Source: an uncultured Aquimonas sp.
GTDB taxonomy: Bacteria; Pseudomonadota; Gammaproteobacteria; Xanthomonadales; Xanthomonadaceae
Assembly (NCBI GenBank): GCA_946481615.1
Contig: CAMLOR010000053.1
Span: 1-17,361, forward strand
Direction: 5' to 3'
Length of the DNA stretch: 17,361 nt
In this document: in pieces, positions 11,158 to 17,361 of the stretch
How positions within the stretch are numbered: position 1 is the stretch's first letter
Layout of the letters: every line of letters begins with the position of its first letter
Made by a program: the position numbers and the translations under genes
Notes under the pieces: generated by a model
Told to the model about the DNA's origin: nothing
Seen by the model: the letters and a program-made list of their open reading frames with translations, nothing else
Database searches by the model: none

Positions 11158-12981
11158 TCATCCTCCGGCTTTCTGCGCCGCGATCCAGCCGTCCACGCGC
11201 TGCTCGAGCAACATCAGCGGCATGTCGCCGCCCGCCAGCACGAAATCGTGGAAGCGCGACAGGACGAAGCCCTCGCCCAGCTCGCGCTTCGCGCGTTCGC
11301 GCAGTTCGAGGATCTTGTTCATCCCGACCTTGTAGGCCAGGGCCTGGCCCGGATTGACGAGATAGCGTTCGATCTCGGCCACCACTTCGGTCTCGTCCAT
11401 GCCGGTCTTTTCCTGCATGTAGGCGATGGCCTGCTCGCGCGTCCAGCGCTTGGCATGCATGCCCGTGTCCACCACGAGGCGCACCGCGCGGAACATCTCC
11501 GCCTGCAGCCGGCCGAGATTGTCGAGCGGGTCTTTCTGGAACCCGAGTTCCCAGGCCAGGCGTTCGGTGTAGAGCGCCCAGCCTTCCGAGAAGGCGGTGA
11601 ACGGCAGCACCTTGCGGAACGTCGGCACGCCGGTCATTTCCTGCTGGATGGTCGACTGGAAATGATGGCCGGGAATGGCTTCGTGATAGGCCAGCGTGCG
11701 CATCGAGAACCGCGCCAGCTCGCCGGCTTCGCGCAGGTTGATGTAGAAGATGCCGGGGCGCGAACCATCGAAGGCCGGCGTGTTGTAGTAGGCGCCCGGC
11801 GCGGTCTTCTCGCGGAAGGCGGGCACGCGCTCGACCTTCACCTTCGCTGCGGGCCGCAGCGCGAAGGCCTCGCCGAGCCCGGCGTCGACCTCGTCGATGA
11901 TGCGCTGGAACTCCGCGATGATCTGCGCGCGGCCTTCCTCGGTGTCGGGATACAGCTGGTCCGGCCGCTTCGCGATCTGCTGCACGCGCGTGCCGATGCT
12001 GCCTTCGGCGAGCCCCTGCGCCTGCAGGATCGCATCCATCTCGCCTTCGATGCGCGCCACTTCGGAAAGACCGAGTGCATGCACCTGTTCGGCCGTCATA
12101 TCGGTGGTGGTGTGTTGGCGCACCGCCCAGGCGTACATCGCCTCGCCGTCCGGCAAGGCCCACACGCCGTCGTTGCCGATGGCCTTCGCCTGCAGCGCTT
12201 CGTAATACGCGATGAAGCCCTGGTACGCCGGATACACCGACGCATCGATCGCACGTTCGACCTGCCCCAGCAGGCGCGTTCGCGTGGCTTCGTCCATCGC
12301 CTCGGCCGGCACCTTGCCGAGCTTCTCGGCGAACGTGGCGTAGAGCACGTTCTGCTTCGCCGGCACGCCGACGAACCGGCGCATCTCGTCGAGCACCTTG
12401 GCGACCACGAACTGCGGCGGCACGATGCCCGCGGCCTCGCGCGCCTTCAGTCCTTCCATGGTCTGCGCGAACTTGAGCGGAAACTTCTCGAGTCGCGCGA
12501 TGTAATCCTCGGCTTCCGTTTCGCTGGCGACCGGATGCTGCGTGGCCATGAACGTCGGCAGCTCGTTCTGCAACCCGAAGAGCTGGTTGAGCGGATGGTT
12601 GTGATGGCGGAACCGGTCGCCCTCGACCTGGGTGGCGAGGAAGTACTCGAGCATGTCGTAGGACGTCTGCTGCGAGGGCGTCAGCGACGCCCGATCGTAG
12701 GCCCTCAAGGTGGCCAGATCGTTGCGCAGCTTCGCGCTCATCTCGTCCTCGGCCTTCAGCGAGGCATCCGCCAGATCGTCGCTGAACCAGTCCAGCCACG
12801 GCGGCAGCATCCGCATGCTCGAAAGCATCTCCGGATTCTTCACCGCGTACTCGGCGAACACGCGCTCGAAGAACCAGTCGATCTTCATCGGCTTGAACCA
12901 GATCGTGTGCACGATCAGCAGGCCGACGGCCAGTACGAGCAACAGCAGGAGCCGGACGCTCCACTTCAACACGCGGCGCAT
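11158..12981 (-). CDS. DUF885-family membrane-anchored (putative zinc) peptidase
   Basis: This is a 607-residue protein. Its N-terminus MRRVLKWSVRLLLLLVLAVGLL is a signal anchor, so the body is expected in the periplasm. The C-terminal half carries the DUF885 hallmark HEAIPGHH (residues 433-440), a HExxxGH-like metal site, followed by SEGWALYTERLAWE with E466 as the likely third ligand. Other family segments are PGAYYNTPAFDGSRPGIFYIN and NPGQALAYKVG. The family is thought to be Zn-dependent peptidases, but substrates are generally unknown. The start at 12981 is preferred over the much longer open frame upstream because it gives the anchor and has GGGGGAGA about 8 nt ahead. The metzincin-like gene lies 137 bp upstream on the same strand, so co-transcription is possible, although a hairpin lies between them. 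Confidence 0.9.
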   Translation of the reverse strand: MRRVLKWSVRLLLLLVLAVGLLIVHTIWFKPMKIDWFFERVFAEYAVKNPEMLSSMRMLPPWLDWFSDDLADASLKAEDEMSAKLRNDLATLRAYDRASLTPSQQTSYDMLEYFLATQVEGDRFRHHNHPLNQLFGLQNELPTFMATQHPVASETEAEDYIARLEKFPLKFAQTMEGLKAREAAGIVPPQFVVAKVLDEMRRFVGVPAKQNVLYATFAEKLGKVPAEAMDEATRTRLLGQVERAIDASVYPAYQGFIAYYEALQAKAIGNDGVWALPDGEAMYAWAVRQHTTTDMTAEQVHALGLSEVARIEGEMDAILQAQGLAEGSIGTRVQQIAKRPDQLYPDTEEGRAQIIAEFQRIIDEVDAGLGEAFALRPAAKVKVERVPAFREKTAPGAYYNTPAFDGSRPGIFYINLREAGELARFSMRTLAYHEAIPGHHFQSTIQQEMTGVPTFRKVLPFTAFSEGWALYTERLAWELGFQKDPLDNLGRLQAEMFRAVRLVVDTGMHAKRWTREQAIAYMQEKTGMDETEVVAEIERYLVNPGQALAYKVGMNKILELRERAKRELGEGFVLSRFHDFVLAGGDMPLMLLEQRVDGWIAAQKAGG

Positions 12982-13047
12982 GGTGGGTTCTCCCCCGGGA
13001 GGGTGCCGACGATAGCAAATCGATTCGCCACTGCGCGATCTGCGCGC

Positions 13048-13068
13048 CGCGACGCTCGGGGCGTCGCG
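13048..13068 (-). terminator. Stem-loop between the two peptidase genes
   Basis: CGCGACGC (13048-13055) pairs perfectly with GCGTCGCG (13061-13068) around a 5-nt loop. It lies 50 nt after the stop of the upstream protease gene on the minus strand. No T-tract follows. It could terminate the transcript, or only attenuate it before the DUF885 gene. Confidence 0.45.
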
Positions 13069-13118
13069 AGACTGACAATTCGCAGAGACGACGGCGGGCG
13101 TCGCTTCGGCTTCTCCTG

Positions 13119-15542
13119 TCAGATCGGCGCGCCGGGCGGAATCGGCGGCAAGGCGCGGATCTTGACGCTGGCCGGGTCTTCGAGCCAGCGGGCGATGCGG
13201 CGTGACGCTTCGGCGTACTGCGGGTCGTGCGGACGGGCAGCCGCGAAGTCGGCAAGCTGCACGAGTTGACCGCGGACCTGTGCCGCCACCGCCGGCTGCA
13301 ACGTCTCGTTGGCGGCGAGATTCATCAGCGCGTCGAGCAGCACCCAGTTGCGCGCCCACGCCACCTCGTAGTGCGGCGCATCGACCGGCAGCGCCTGCTG
13401 CCACGTCCGCAGCAGCACCTTGCGGATCACGGAGGCCGGCGTGGCGAAGGCGTCGTCGCGCGCGCGCTGCCATTCCAGGCGGTTGAGCCGCGCCGGATCG
13501 AAGATCAGCTGCGCCTGCAGCGCCGTAGCGGCTTCGACGGCCGCGCCGGGATCGAAGACCGGGCCGTTGCGGGTGGCGAAGTATTCGCGGGTACGCTTGG
13601 CGCCGGCATTCGGCGGCGTCATCAAGGCTTGCACCGACGCGGGTAGCGCAAGCTTCCCGGTCTGCAACGCATCGATCAATGCATCGAGCGCCGCGGCTTG
13701 CTGCGCGGCAGGTACGGGCGTGGCGCCGAAGGCACCCTCGCCTGCCAGTCCGGGCTTGTAGGTTTCGCCGCCGATCATTCGCGCCACGGCTTCGCTCTGG
13801 TAGCGGTGCAGCAGGTAGACCGGCACGAGGCGCGCCTCGATCTCGCCAGCCTGGCGGTCCGGCGGCAACACCGCTGCGCCGAAGTGGGCGAGTGCGCGGC
13901 GGCGCGCTTCCATGATGGCGCCGAAGGTTTCGATGGCATCGGGGCCATAGTCCCAGAGCACGCCGTCGGGATGGGCGTCGCCGGGCGCGCGGCCCTGGGC
14001 GTCTTCGATGTAGCCGTAGCCCTTCGCGTAGATGTCGTGGCGCAGTTTTGCCAGCGCCGTTGTCTCGTCGGCGAAGATGCCGTAGCCGTGCGCGACGAGG
14101 TACTTGTCCCATTCGCCGATGCCGGTGCCGTAAGGCTGCGCCAGCGAAACGCCGTCGGCGCCGTCCAGCGCGAGGATGGGGTGCGGGTAATCCATCACGG
14201 AGCCTTCCGCACCGTGGCGGCTGGCGGTGAAGTTGTGCAGGAAGCCCAGTGCGTGACCGATCTCGTGCGCGGCGAGTTGCCGCAGGCGCGCCAGCGCCAT
14301 CGCGCGGGCCTGTTCGCGGCGCACCGCCTCGTCGGGCTTGCCGTACGGCGCCAGCAGCGCTTCGGCGATGAGCAGATCCTGCCGCACGCGCTGCGAGCCG
14401 AGCATCACGTGGCCCTTGATGATCTCGCCGGTGCGCGGGTCCACCACGCCGTAGCCGTAGCTCCAGCCGCGCGTGGCGCGATGCGTCCAGCTGATGGTGC
14501 TGTAGCGGATGTCGAGCGGATCGGCATCGGCCGGCAGCAACTCGACGCGGAAGGCGTCGATGAAGCCGGCCGCCTCGAAAGCGTCGTTCCACCAGCGGCC
14601 GCCTTCGAGCAGCGCGCTGCGCATCGGCTCGGGCGTCCCGGGGTCGAGGTAGAAGACGATGGGTTTCGTCACCTTGCTGCGCGCGGCGGCAGGATCGGTC
14701 TTTTCCAGACGGAAGCGTGCCTGCCACTGGCGCAGCAGCGAAGCTTCGAGCGGCTGCGCGAAATCGACGGTATCGACGCTCCACGCGCCCGAGGCCGGAT
14801 GATAGGCGCGTGGCACAAAACCCGGCCCAGGCAACCGCACGAAGCTGACGCGCTGGCGCAGCGTGAACACCTCGGGGTCCATCGCCACGTCCTTCACGAA
14901 GTTGCCGGTGCCCGGGCCCGTGAAGGTGAGCAGCGATTCGAATTCGCTGTTGTCGGGAAAGCTGCGCGCGCTGTCGGCCAGCACGGCGCTGCGCTCGGCA
15001 TCGAGCTTGTGCTCGCCCTGCTGCGTGTTGCGCAGCGTGGCGATGACGCCGTGGCGATCGGCCAGCAGCAACGAGGAAAGATCGACGATCCACGGCCCGT
15101 TCCTGCGGTCGCCCGCCTCGAGCAGCGTGCCGCTCCACAGCACGGACTCGGCAAAAGCGTCCGTGGCAGCGCGGCGCTCCAGCGCATCGTCGCTTTCGGC
15201 CGTGAAGCGGGTGTTCTTCTGCACCAGCAAGACCTTCGCGCCGGCGCGGCGGAACTCGACGAGGCGCGGTTCGCCGACCTGGCTGCGATCCAGGCCGATG
15301 TCGTTCGAGCCCAGGCCGCCGGGCAACGCGCTGACCAGCAGGAAAGGCTCGTCCAGTTCGTGGATGCCGATGAGCACGCGGCCCTTGTCGAGGTCGCGGT
15401 AGACGTCGACGAAGCCCGCCTCCTTGCGCGTACCAGCAAGTGGGTCGTCGGCGGCATCGCGCTTCTTCGCGTACGCGGGCCAGGCCGCGGCCAGCATCAG
15501 CAGTGCGAGCATCAGGAAGAAGGCACGGGCAAATCGGATCAT
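13119..15542 (-). CDS. Exported zinc-dependent metalloprotease (metzincin-like, DUF5117/DUF4953 type)
   Basis: This is an 807-residue protein with a signal peptide (residues ~1-25, MIRFARAFFLMLALLMLAAA...AYA). The active site is HEIGHALGFLHNF with H426, E427, H430 and H436, the HExxHxxGxxH zinc motif. A metzincin Met-turn SVMDY follows with M450. Upstream, SYGYGVVDPRTGEIIKGHVML and the N-terminal SALPGGLGSNDIGLDRSQ segment match the DUF5117 plus DUF4953 architecture of large bacterial zinc proteases; length is in the expected range. Substrate unknown; the location is periplasmic or outer membrane. The start has GGGAG (15550-15554) 7 nt upstream and a TATAGT -10 candidate further up. Together with the DUF885 peptidase downstream this makes two unrelated envelope metallopeptidases in tandem. 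Confidence 0.92.
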   Translation of the reverse strand: MIRFARAFFLMLALLMLAAAWPAYAKKRDAADDPLAGTRKEAGFVDVYRDLDKGRVLIGIHELDEPFLLVSALPGGLGSNDIGLDRSQVGEPRLVEFRRAGAKVLLVQKNTRFTAESDDALERRAATDAFAESVLWSGTLLEAGDRRNGPWIVDLSSLLLADRHGVIATLRNTQQGEHKLDAERSAVLADSARSFPDNSEFESLLTFTGPGTGNFVKDVAMDPEVFTLRQRVSFVRLPGPGFVPRAYHPASGAWSVDTVDFAQPLEASLLRQWQARFRLEKTDPAAARSKVTKPIVFYLDPGTPEPMRSALLEGGRWWNDAFEAAGFIDAFRVELLPADADPLDIRYSTISWTHRATRGWSYGYGVVDPRTGEIIKGHVMLGSQRVRQDLLIAEALLAPYGKPDEAVRREQARAMALARLRQLAAHEIGHALGFLHNFTASRHGAEGSVMDYPHPILALDGADGVSLAQPYGTGIGEWDKYLVAHGYGIFADETTALAKLRHDIYAKGYGYIEDAQGRAPGDAHPDGVLWDYGPDAIETFGAIMEARRRALAHFGAAVLPPDRQAGEIEARLVPVYLLHRYQSEAVARMIGGETYKPGLAGEGAFGATPVPAAQQAAALDALIDALQTGKLALPASVQALMTPPNAGAKRTREYFATRNGPVFDPGAAVEAATALQAQLIFDPARLNRLEWQRARDDAFATPASVIRKVLLRTWQQALPVDAPHYEVAWARNWVLLDALMNLAANETLQPAVAAQVRGQLVQLADFAAARPHDPQYAEASRRIARWLEDPASVKIRALPPIPPGAPI

Positions 15543-15569
15543 CGCGCGGCTCCCAAGGGACTGCTCGCA

Positions 15570-15575
15570 ACTATA
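15570..15575 (-). promoter_or_regulatory. Candidate -10 element of the metalloprotease gene
   Basis: The minus strand reads TATAGT, five of six matches to the sigma-70 -10 box, in very GC-rich DNA. It would start transcription about 20 nt before the ATG, with the GGGAG ribosome site in between. No good -35 hexamer is visible. Confidence 0.45.
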
Positions 15576-15626
15576 CGATCCATGGGCGACACGTCTGCGT
15601 GCGTCGCGTCCCTGTCGGAGACATCC

Positions 15627-15699
15627 GTGCCGGCGCTTCGGCCTGTCGTGCGGGAATTATCCCGAGCCGACGGCGCGAAGAATTCCGGGCCGGCACGAC
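15627..15699. repeat. Complex inverted-repeat element upstream of the ORF6N gene
   Basis: GTGCCGGC (15627-15634) pairs with GCCGGCAC (15689-15696). In conflict with it, GTCGTGC (15645-15651) pairs with GCACGAC (15693-15699) and GGAATT (15653-15658) with AATTCC (15681-15686). A small CGGGA/TCCCG hairpin (15651-15664) is a third option. These dyads fill the middle of the 202-bp divergent gap between the protease and ORF6N genes. They could be an operator region, an untranslated leader with exclusive folds, or an old REP-like element. Confidence 0.5.
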
Positions 15700-15744
15700 C
15701 GCAAGCCCTAGCGTCGGCCTCGTCCTGCCGAGGCAAGCTGACGC

Positions 15745-16314
15745 ATGACTTCGACGCCGCCACTGCAGCCGGCCATACAGAGCCGGATCCTCGAGCTCCG
15801 CGGACGGCGGGTGATGCTGGACGCGGATCTGGCCAGGCTCTACGGTGTCGAAACCCGTGCGCTGGTCCAGAGCGTGAAGCGGAATGCGGCCCGATTTCCC
15901 GGGGACTTCGTGTTCCAGCTTTCGGTCGCCGAGGCTGCCAACTTGACATCACAATTTGTGATCTCAAGATCGGGGCATGGCGGGCGTCGTACCCTGCCTT
16001 ATGCGTTCACCGAACAAGGCGTGGCCATGCTGTCGTCGGTCCTGGGCAGCCCGCGCGCCATCGCCGTCAACATCGAGATCATGCGGACCTTCGTGCGGAT
16101 CCGCGAACTGGCGGAAACCCACGCGGACCTCGCGGATCGCCTCGGCGATCTGGAGCGCAAGACCGAGGCGCTGGCACGCCAGCACGAAGGATTGAGCCAG
16201 GAAACGCGCTTGCAGTTGAAGGCGGTGCGGGAGGCATTGCGAGCGCTGATTGCGGCGCCCGAGCCTTCCCGCCGCCCGATCGGATTCGTGCCTGCGCAGG
16301 AGAAGAAGCGCTAG
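15745..16314 (+). CDS. ORF6N-domain DNA-binding protein
   Basis: This is a 189-residue protein. Residues ~10-100 are an ORF6N domain: RGRRVMLDADLARLYGVETRALVQSVKRN, then RFPGDFVFQLS, then LPYAFTEQGVAMLSSVLGSPRAIAVNIEIMRTFVRIRE. The rest (about 105-165) is charged and probably coiled coil. It ends in a PSRRPIGF tail typical of chromosomal members. ORF6N comes from phage antirepressor-like proteins and is thought to bind DNA; targets of chromosomal copies are unknown. No other phage genes surround it, so it stands alone. The ribosome site is weak (GAGG, 11 nt from the ATG). An unusual feature is an AT-rich, rare-codon palindrome at 15942-15968 encoding residues L67-R75. It ends convergently with the ABC genes. 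Confidence 0.9.
   Translation: MTSTPPLQPAIQSRILELRGRRVMLDADLARLYGVETRALVQSVKRNAARFPGDFVFQLSVAEAANLTSQFVISRSGHGGRRTLPYAFTEQGVAMLSSVLGSPRAIAVNIEIMRTFVRIRELAETHADLADRLGDLERKTEALARQHEGLSQETRLQLKAVREALRALIAAPEPSRRPIGFVPAQEKKR
15942..15968. repeat. 27-bp near-perfect AT-rich palindrome inside the ORF6N gene
   Basis: Outer arm CTTGA (15942-15946) pairs with TCAAG (15964-15968). Inner arm ATCACAA (15948-15954) pairs with TTGTGAT (15956-15962). Only a C/C pair at 15947/15963 breaks the symmetry, and T15955 is the centre. It encodes residues 67-75 with codons such as TTG, ACA, TCA, CAA, TTT, TCA and AGA, rare elsewhere in this window. Twelve of thirteen pairs matching is far beyond chance for one site. 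Confidence 0.8.
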
Positions 16315-16320
16315 CTGCTT

Positions 16321-16347
16321 CGGGAAGGCCGCAACGCGACCTTCCCG
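16321..16347. terminator. Stem-loop between convergent ORF6N and ABC transporter genes
   Basis: CGGGAAGG (16321-16328) pairs perfectly with CCTTCCCG (16340-16347). After a C/A mismatch, CGC (16330-16332) pairs with GCG (16336-16338) around the loop AAC. It lies 6 nt after the ORF6N stop and 18 nt beyond the ABC ATPase stop on the other strand. There is no T-tract on either side. Confidence 0.55.
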
Positions 16348-16365
16348 TGCAAGCGCGGGAGACGG

Positions 16366-17109
16366 TCAGATGACTTCGCGCTCCACGCCCAACTCGCGCA
16401 GGATCTTTGCGCGCAGCGACTGAACTTCCGTCCCGGCGAGATGGCGCGGATGCGGGATGGCGACGTCGAAGACGGCCTGCACGCGCGTCGGGCGCGGCGA
16501 GAGCACGACGACGCGGTCGGCGAGGTGGATGGCTTCTTCCACGTCGTGGGTGATGAGCACGACGGTGTGTTTTTCCTCGCCCAGGATGCGCAGAAGTTCG
16601 TTGCGCATGCGCAGCGACAGCAGCGCGTCGAGGGCGGAGAACGGCTCGTCCATGTAGAGGATGTCGGGCTTGACGACGAGCGCGCGCGCGAGCTCCGCGC
16701 GCTTGAGCATGCCGCCGGAGAGCTCGTGCGGGTAGCTGCGTTCGAAGCCTTTCAGCCCCACCATTTCCGCGTAGTGGTCGGCGAGTTCCTGCTTTTCGTG
16801 CAACGCGCGGCCTTCGAGGCCGAACATCAGGTTCTGCTGCACCGTGAGCCACGGAAACACGGAGCCGTGCTGCGAGATGAGAATGCCGCGCGGGCCGGGT
16901 TTGGTGAGCGGCTTGCCGTCGATGGCGACGCTGCCGCGGTCGGGGCGCTGGAAGCCCGCGACGATGCCCATCAGCGTGGATTTGCCGCAGCCCGAGGGGC
17001 CGACGATCGCGACGGTTTCGCCCTCGCCCACCTGCAGGCTGATGTCCCGCAGCACTTCGAGTTCGCCGAAGCGCTTGCCGATGCCCTCGACGACGATCTT
17101 AGCGGGCAT
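16366..17109 (-). CDS. ABC transporter ATP-binding protein, nitrate/sulfonate/taurine (NrtD/SsuB/TauB) type
   Basis: This 247-residue ATPase energises an importer at the inner membrane. Walker A is GPSGCGKST (37-45), the Q-loop glutamine is Q80 in ISQHGSVFPWLTV, the signature is LSGGM (130-134), Walker B is ILYMDE (150-155), the D-loop is SALD, and the switch histidine is H188 in LITHD. The FPWLTV segment after the Q-loop is typical of the NrtD/SsuB/TauB group. The signature continues LKRAELARAL in place of the commoner RQRVALARAL. Its start overlaps the end of the permease gene by 11 nt, so translation is coupled. The substrate cannot be told from the ATPase; nitrate, sulfonate, taurine or a pyrimidine-like compound are all possible. 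The sulfur genes at the other end of the window are too far to argue from. Confidence 0.93.
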   Translation of the reverse strand: MPAKIVVEGIGKRFGELEVLRDISLQVGEGETVAIVGPSGCGKSTLMGIVAGFQRPDRGSVAIDGKPLTKPGPRGILISQHGSVFPWLTVQQNLMFGLEGRALHEKQELADHYAEMVGLKGFERSYPHELSGGMLKRAELARALVVKPDILYMDEPFSALDALLSLRMRNELLRILGEEKHTVVLITHDVEEAIHLADRVVVLSPRPTRVQAVFDVAIPHPRHLAGTEVQSLRAKILRELGVEREVI

Positions 17110-17361
17110 AACGCCACCGCACGCTGTCCATGCCTTCGAGCAATCGCATCAATCCGTCCAGCAGCAGGCCGATCAGGCCGATGATGATCATGCCGGCGAT
17201 CACGAGATCGTAGCGGTTGCCGGCGTTGCGCGAGTCGATGATGAGATAGCCCAGACCCGAATGCAGCGCGATCATTTCCGCCGCCACCACCACGAGCCAC
17301 GCCACCCCCAGGCCGATGCGCATGCCCACGATGATCTGCGGCAGCACGGCGGGGATCACCA
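17099..17361 (-). CDS. ABC transporter permease (SsuC/TauC/NrtB-like), C-terminal part
   Basis: The frame is open to the right window edge, so the N-terminal part is missing. The 86 visible residues start within the conserved cytoplasmic coupling loop: VLPQIIVGMRIGLGVAWLVVVAAEM, the EAA-like segment of the BPD_transp_1 family as found in SsuC, TauC and NrtB. Two further membrane helices follow (GLGYLIIDSR then LVIAGMIIIGLIGLLLDGLMRLLE), and the protein ends WRYAR. The apparent Met at 17359 is an internal GTG codon, not a start. The stop (17099-17101) overlaps the ATPase gene, so the two form one operon. A periplasmic substrate-binding protein is expected further upstream, outside the window. 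Confidence 0.9.
   Translation of the reverse strand, partial: VIPAVLPQIIVGMRIGLGVAWLVVVAAEMIALHSGLGYLIIDSRNAGNRYDLVIAGMIIIGLIGLLLDGLMRLLEGMDSVRWRYAR

Noticed and set aside
12982..15570. Upstream extension of the DUF885 frame into the protease gene, giving a 1470-residue product
   Set aside because: The extension is an out-of-frame shadow of the metalloprotease gene. The DUF885 protein has its own start, anchor and ribosome site at 12981.
15948..15962. Palindrome core as a CRP-type site
   Set aside because: CRP sites read TGTGA-N6-TCACA; here the half-sites are in the opposite order (TCACA-N3-TGTGA) and lie inside a coding region.
15943..15971. TTGACA at 15943 as the -35 box of an internal promoter
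   Set aside because: It is a perfect -35 hexamer, but at 17-nt spacing the -10 position reads AAGATC, a poor match. The hexamer is better explained as part of the palindrome.
15745..16314. ORF6N gene as evidence of a prophage
   Set aside because: No integrase, structural or lysis genes and no attachment repeats are visible around it. Solitary ORF6N genes are common in bacterial chromosomes.
13698..16373. An 891-codon plus-strand frame antisense to the protease and running over the ORF6N gene
   Set aside because: It has no domain and an atypical composition, while both overlapped genes carry clear family motifs.

Overview
This is a GC-rich chromosomal stretch (roughly two thirds G+C by eye). 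I infer a gammaproteobacterium of the Xanthomonadales (Xanthomonadaceae/Rhodanobacteraceae type) from three things: a CysB-type regulator beside a fused cysG and a cysteine synthase, a secreted beta-helix protein ending in IFADGFE, and a DUF885 peptidase beside a HEIGHALGFLHN peptidase. No rRNA, tRNA, CRISPR array or insertion sequence was seen.

Layout. Positions 1-4386 look like a sulfur-assimilation block. It holds the 3' end of an SLC13-type permease with an RCK_C segment (+), a convergent CysB-like LysR regulator (-), and a divergent two-gene unit cysG-cysK (+) with a 1-nt gap. Siroheme made by CysG serves sulfite reductase, the sulfide made there is fixed by the cysteine synthase, and CysB is the expected regulator. 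Next come katG (catalase-peroxidase, GTG start with a strong ribosome site) and a 1107-residue secreted protein with ten beta-helix repeats of 56-61 residues, two Calx-beta-like domains and the IFADGFE tail. These are followed by a small six-helix membrane protein of unknown role.

On the minus strand are a candidate 23-residue arginine-rich peptide gene with its own ribosome site and hairpin, a membrane-anchored DUF885 peptidase and an exported metzincin-like zinc protease. A plus-strand ORF6N-domain gene follows. The right edge holds an ABC ATPase overlapping a truncated permease of the nitrate/sulfonate/taurine uptake type (-).

Two signals stand out beyond routine annotation. First, a near-perfect 27-bp AT-rich palindrome lies inside the ORF6N coding region and is written in codons rare for this genome. 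Second, the 23-residue Arg-rich small gene has a complete set of expression signals. In addition, several gene ends carry perfect GC-rich stem-loops with no T-tract. The gene calls rest on motifs read from the sequence and on remembered family features; no database search was run.
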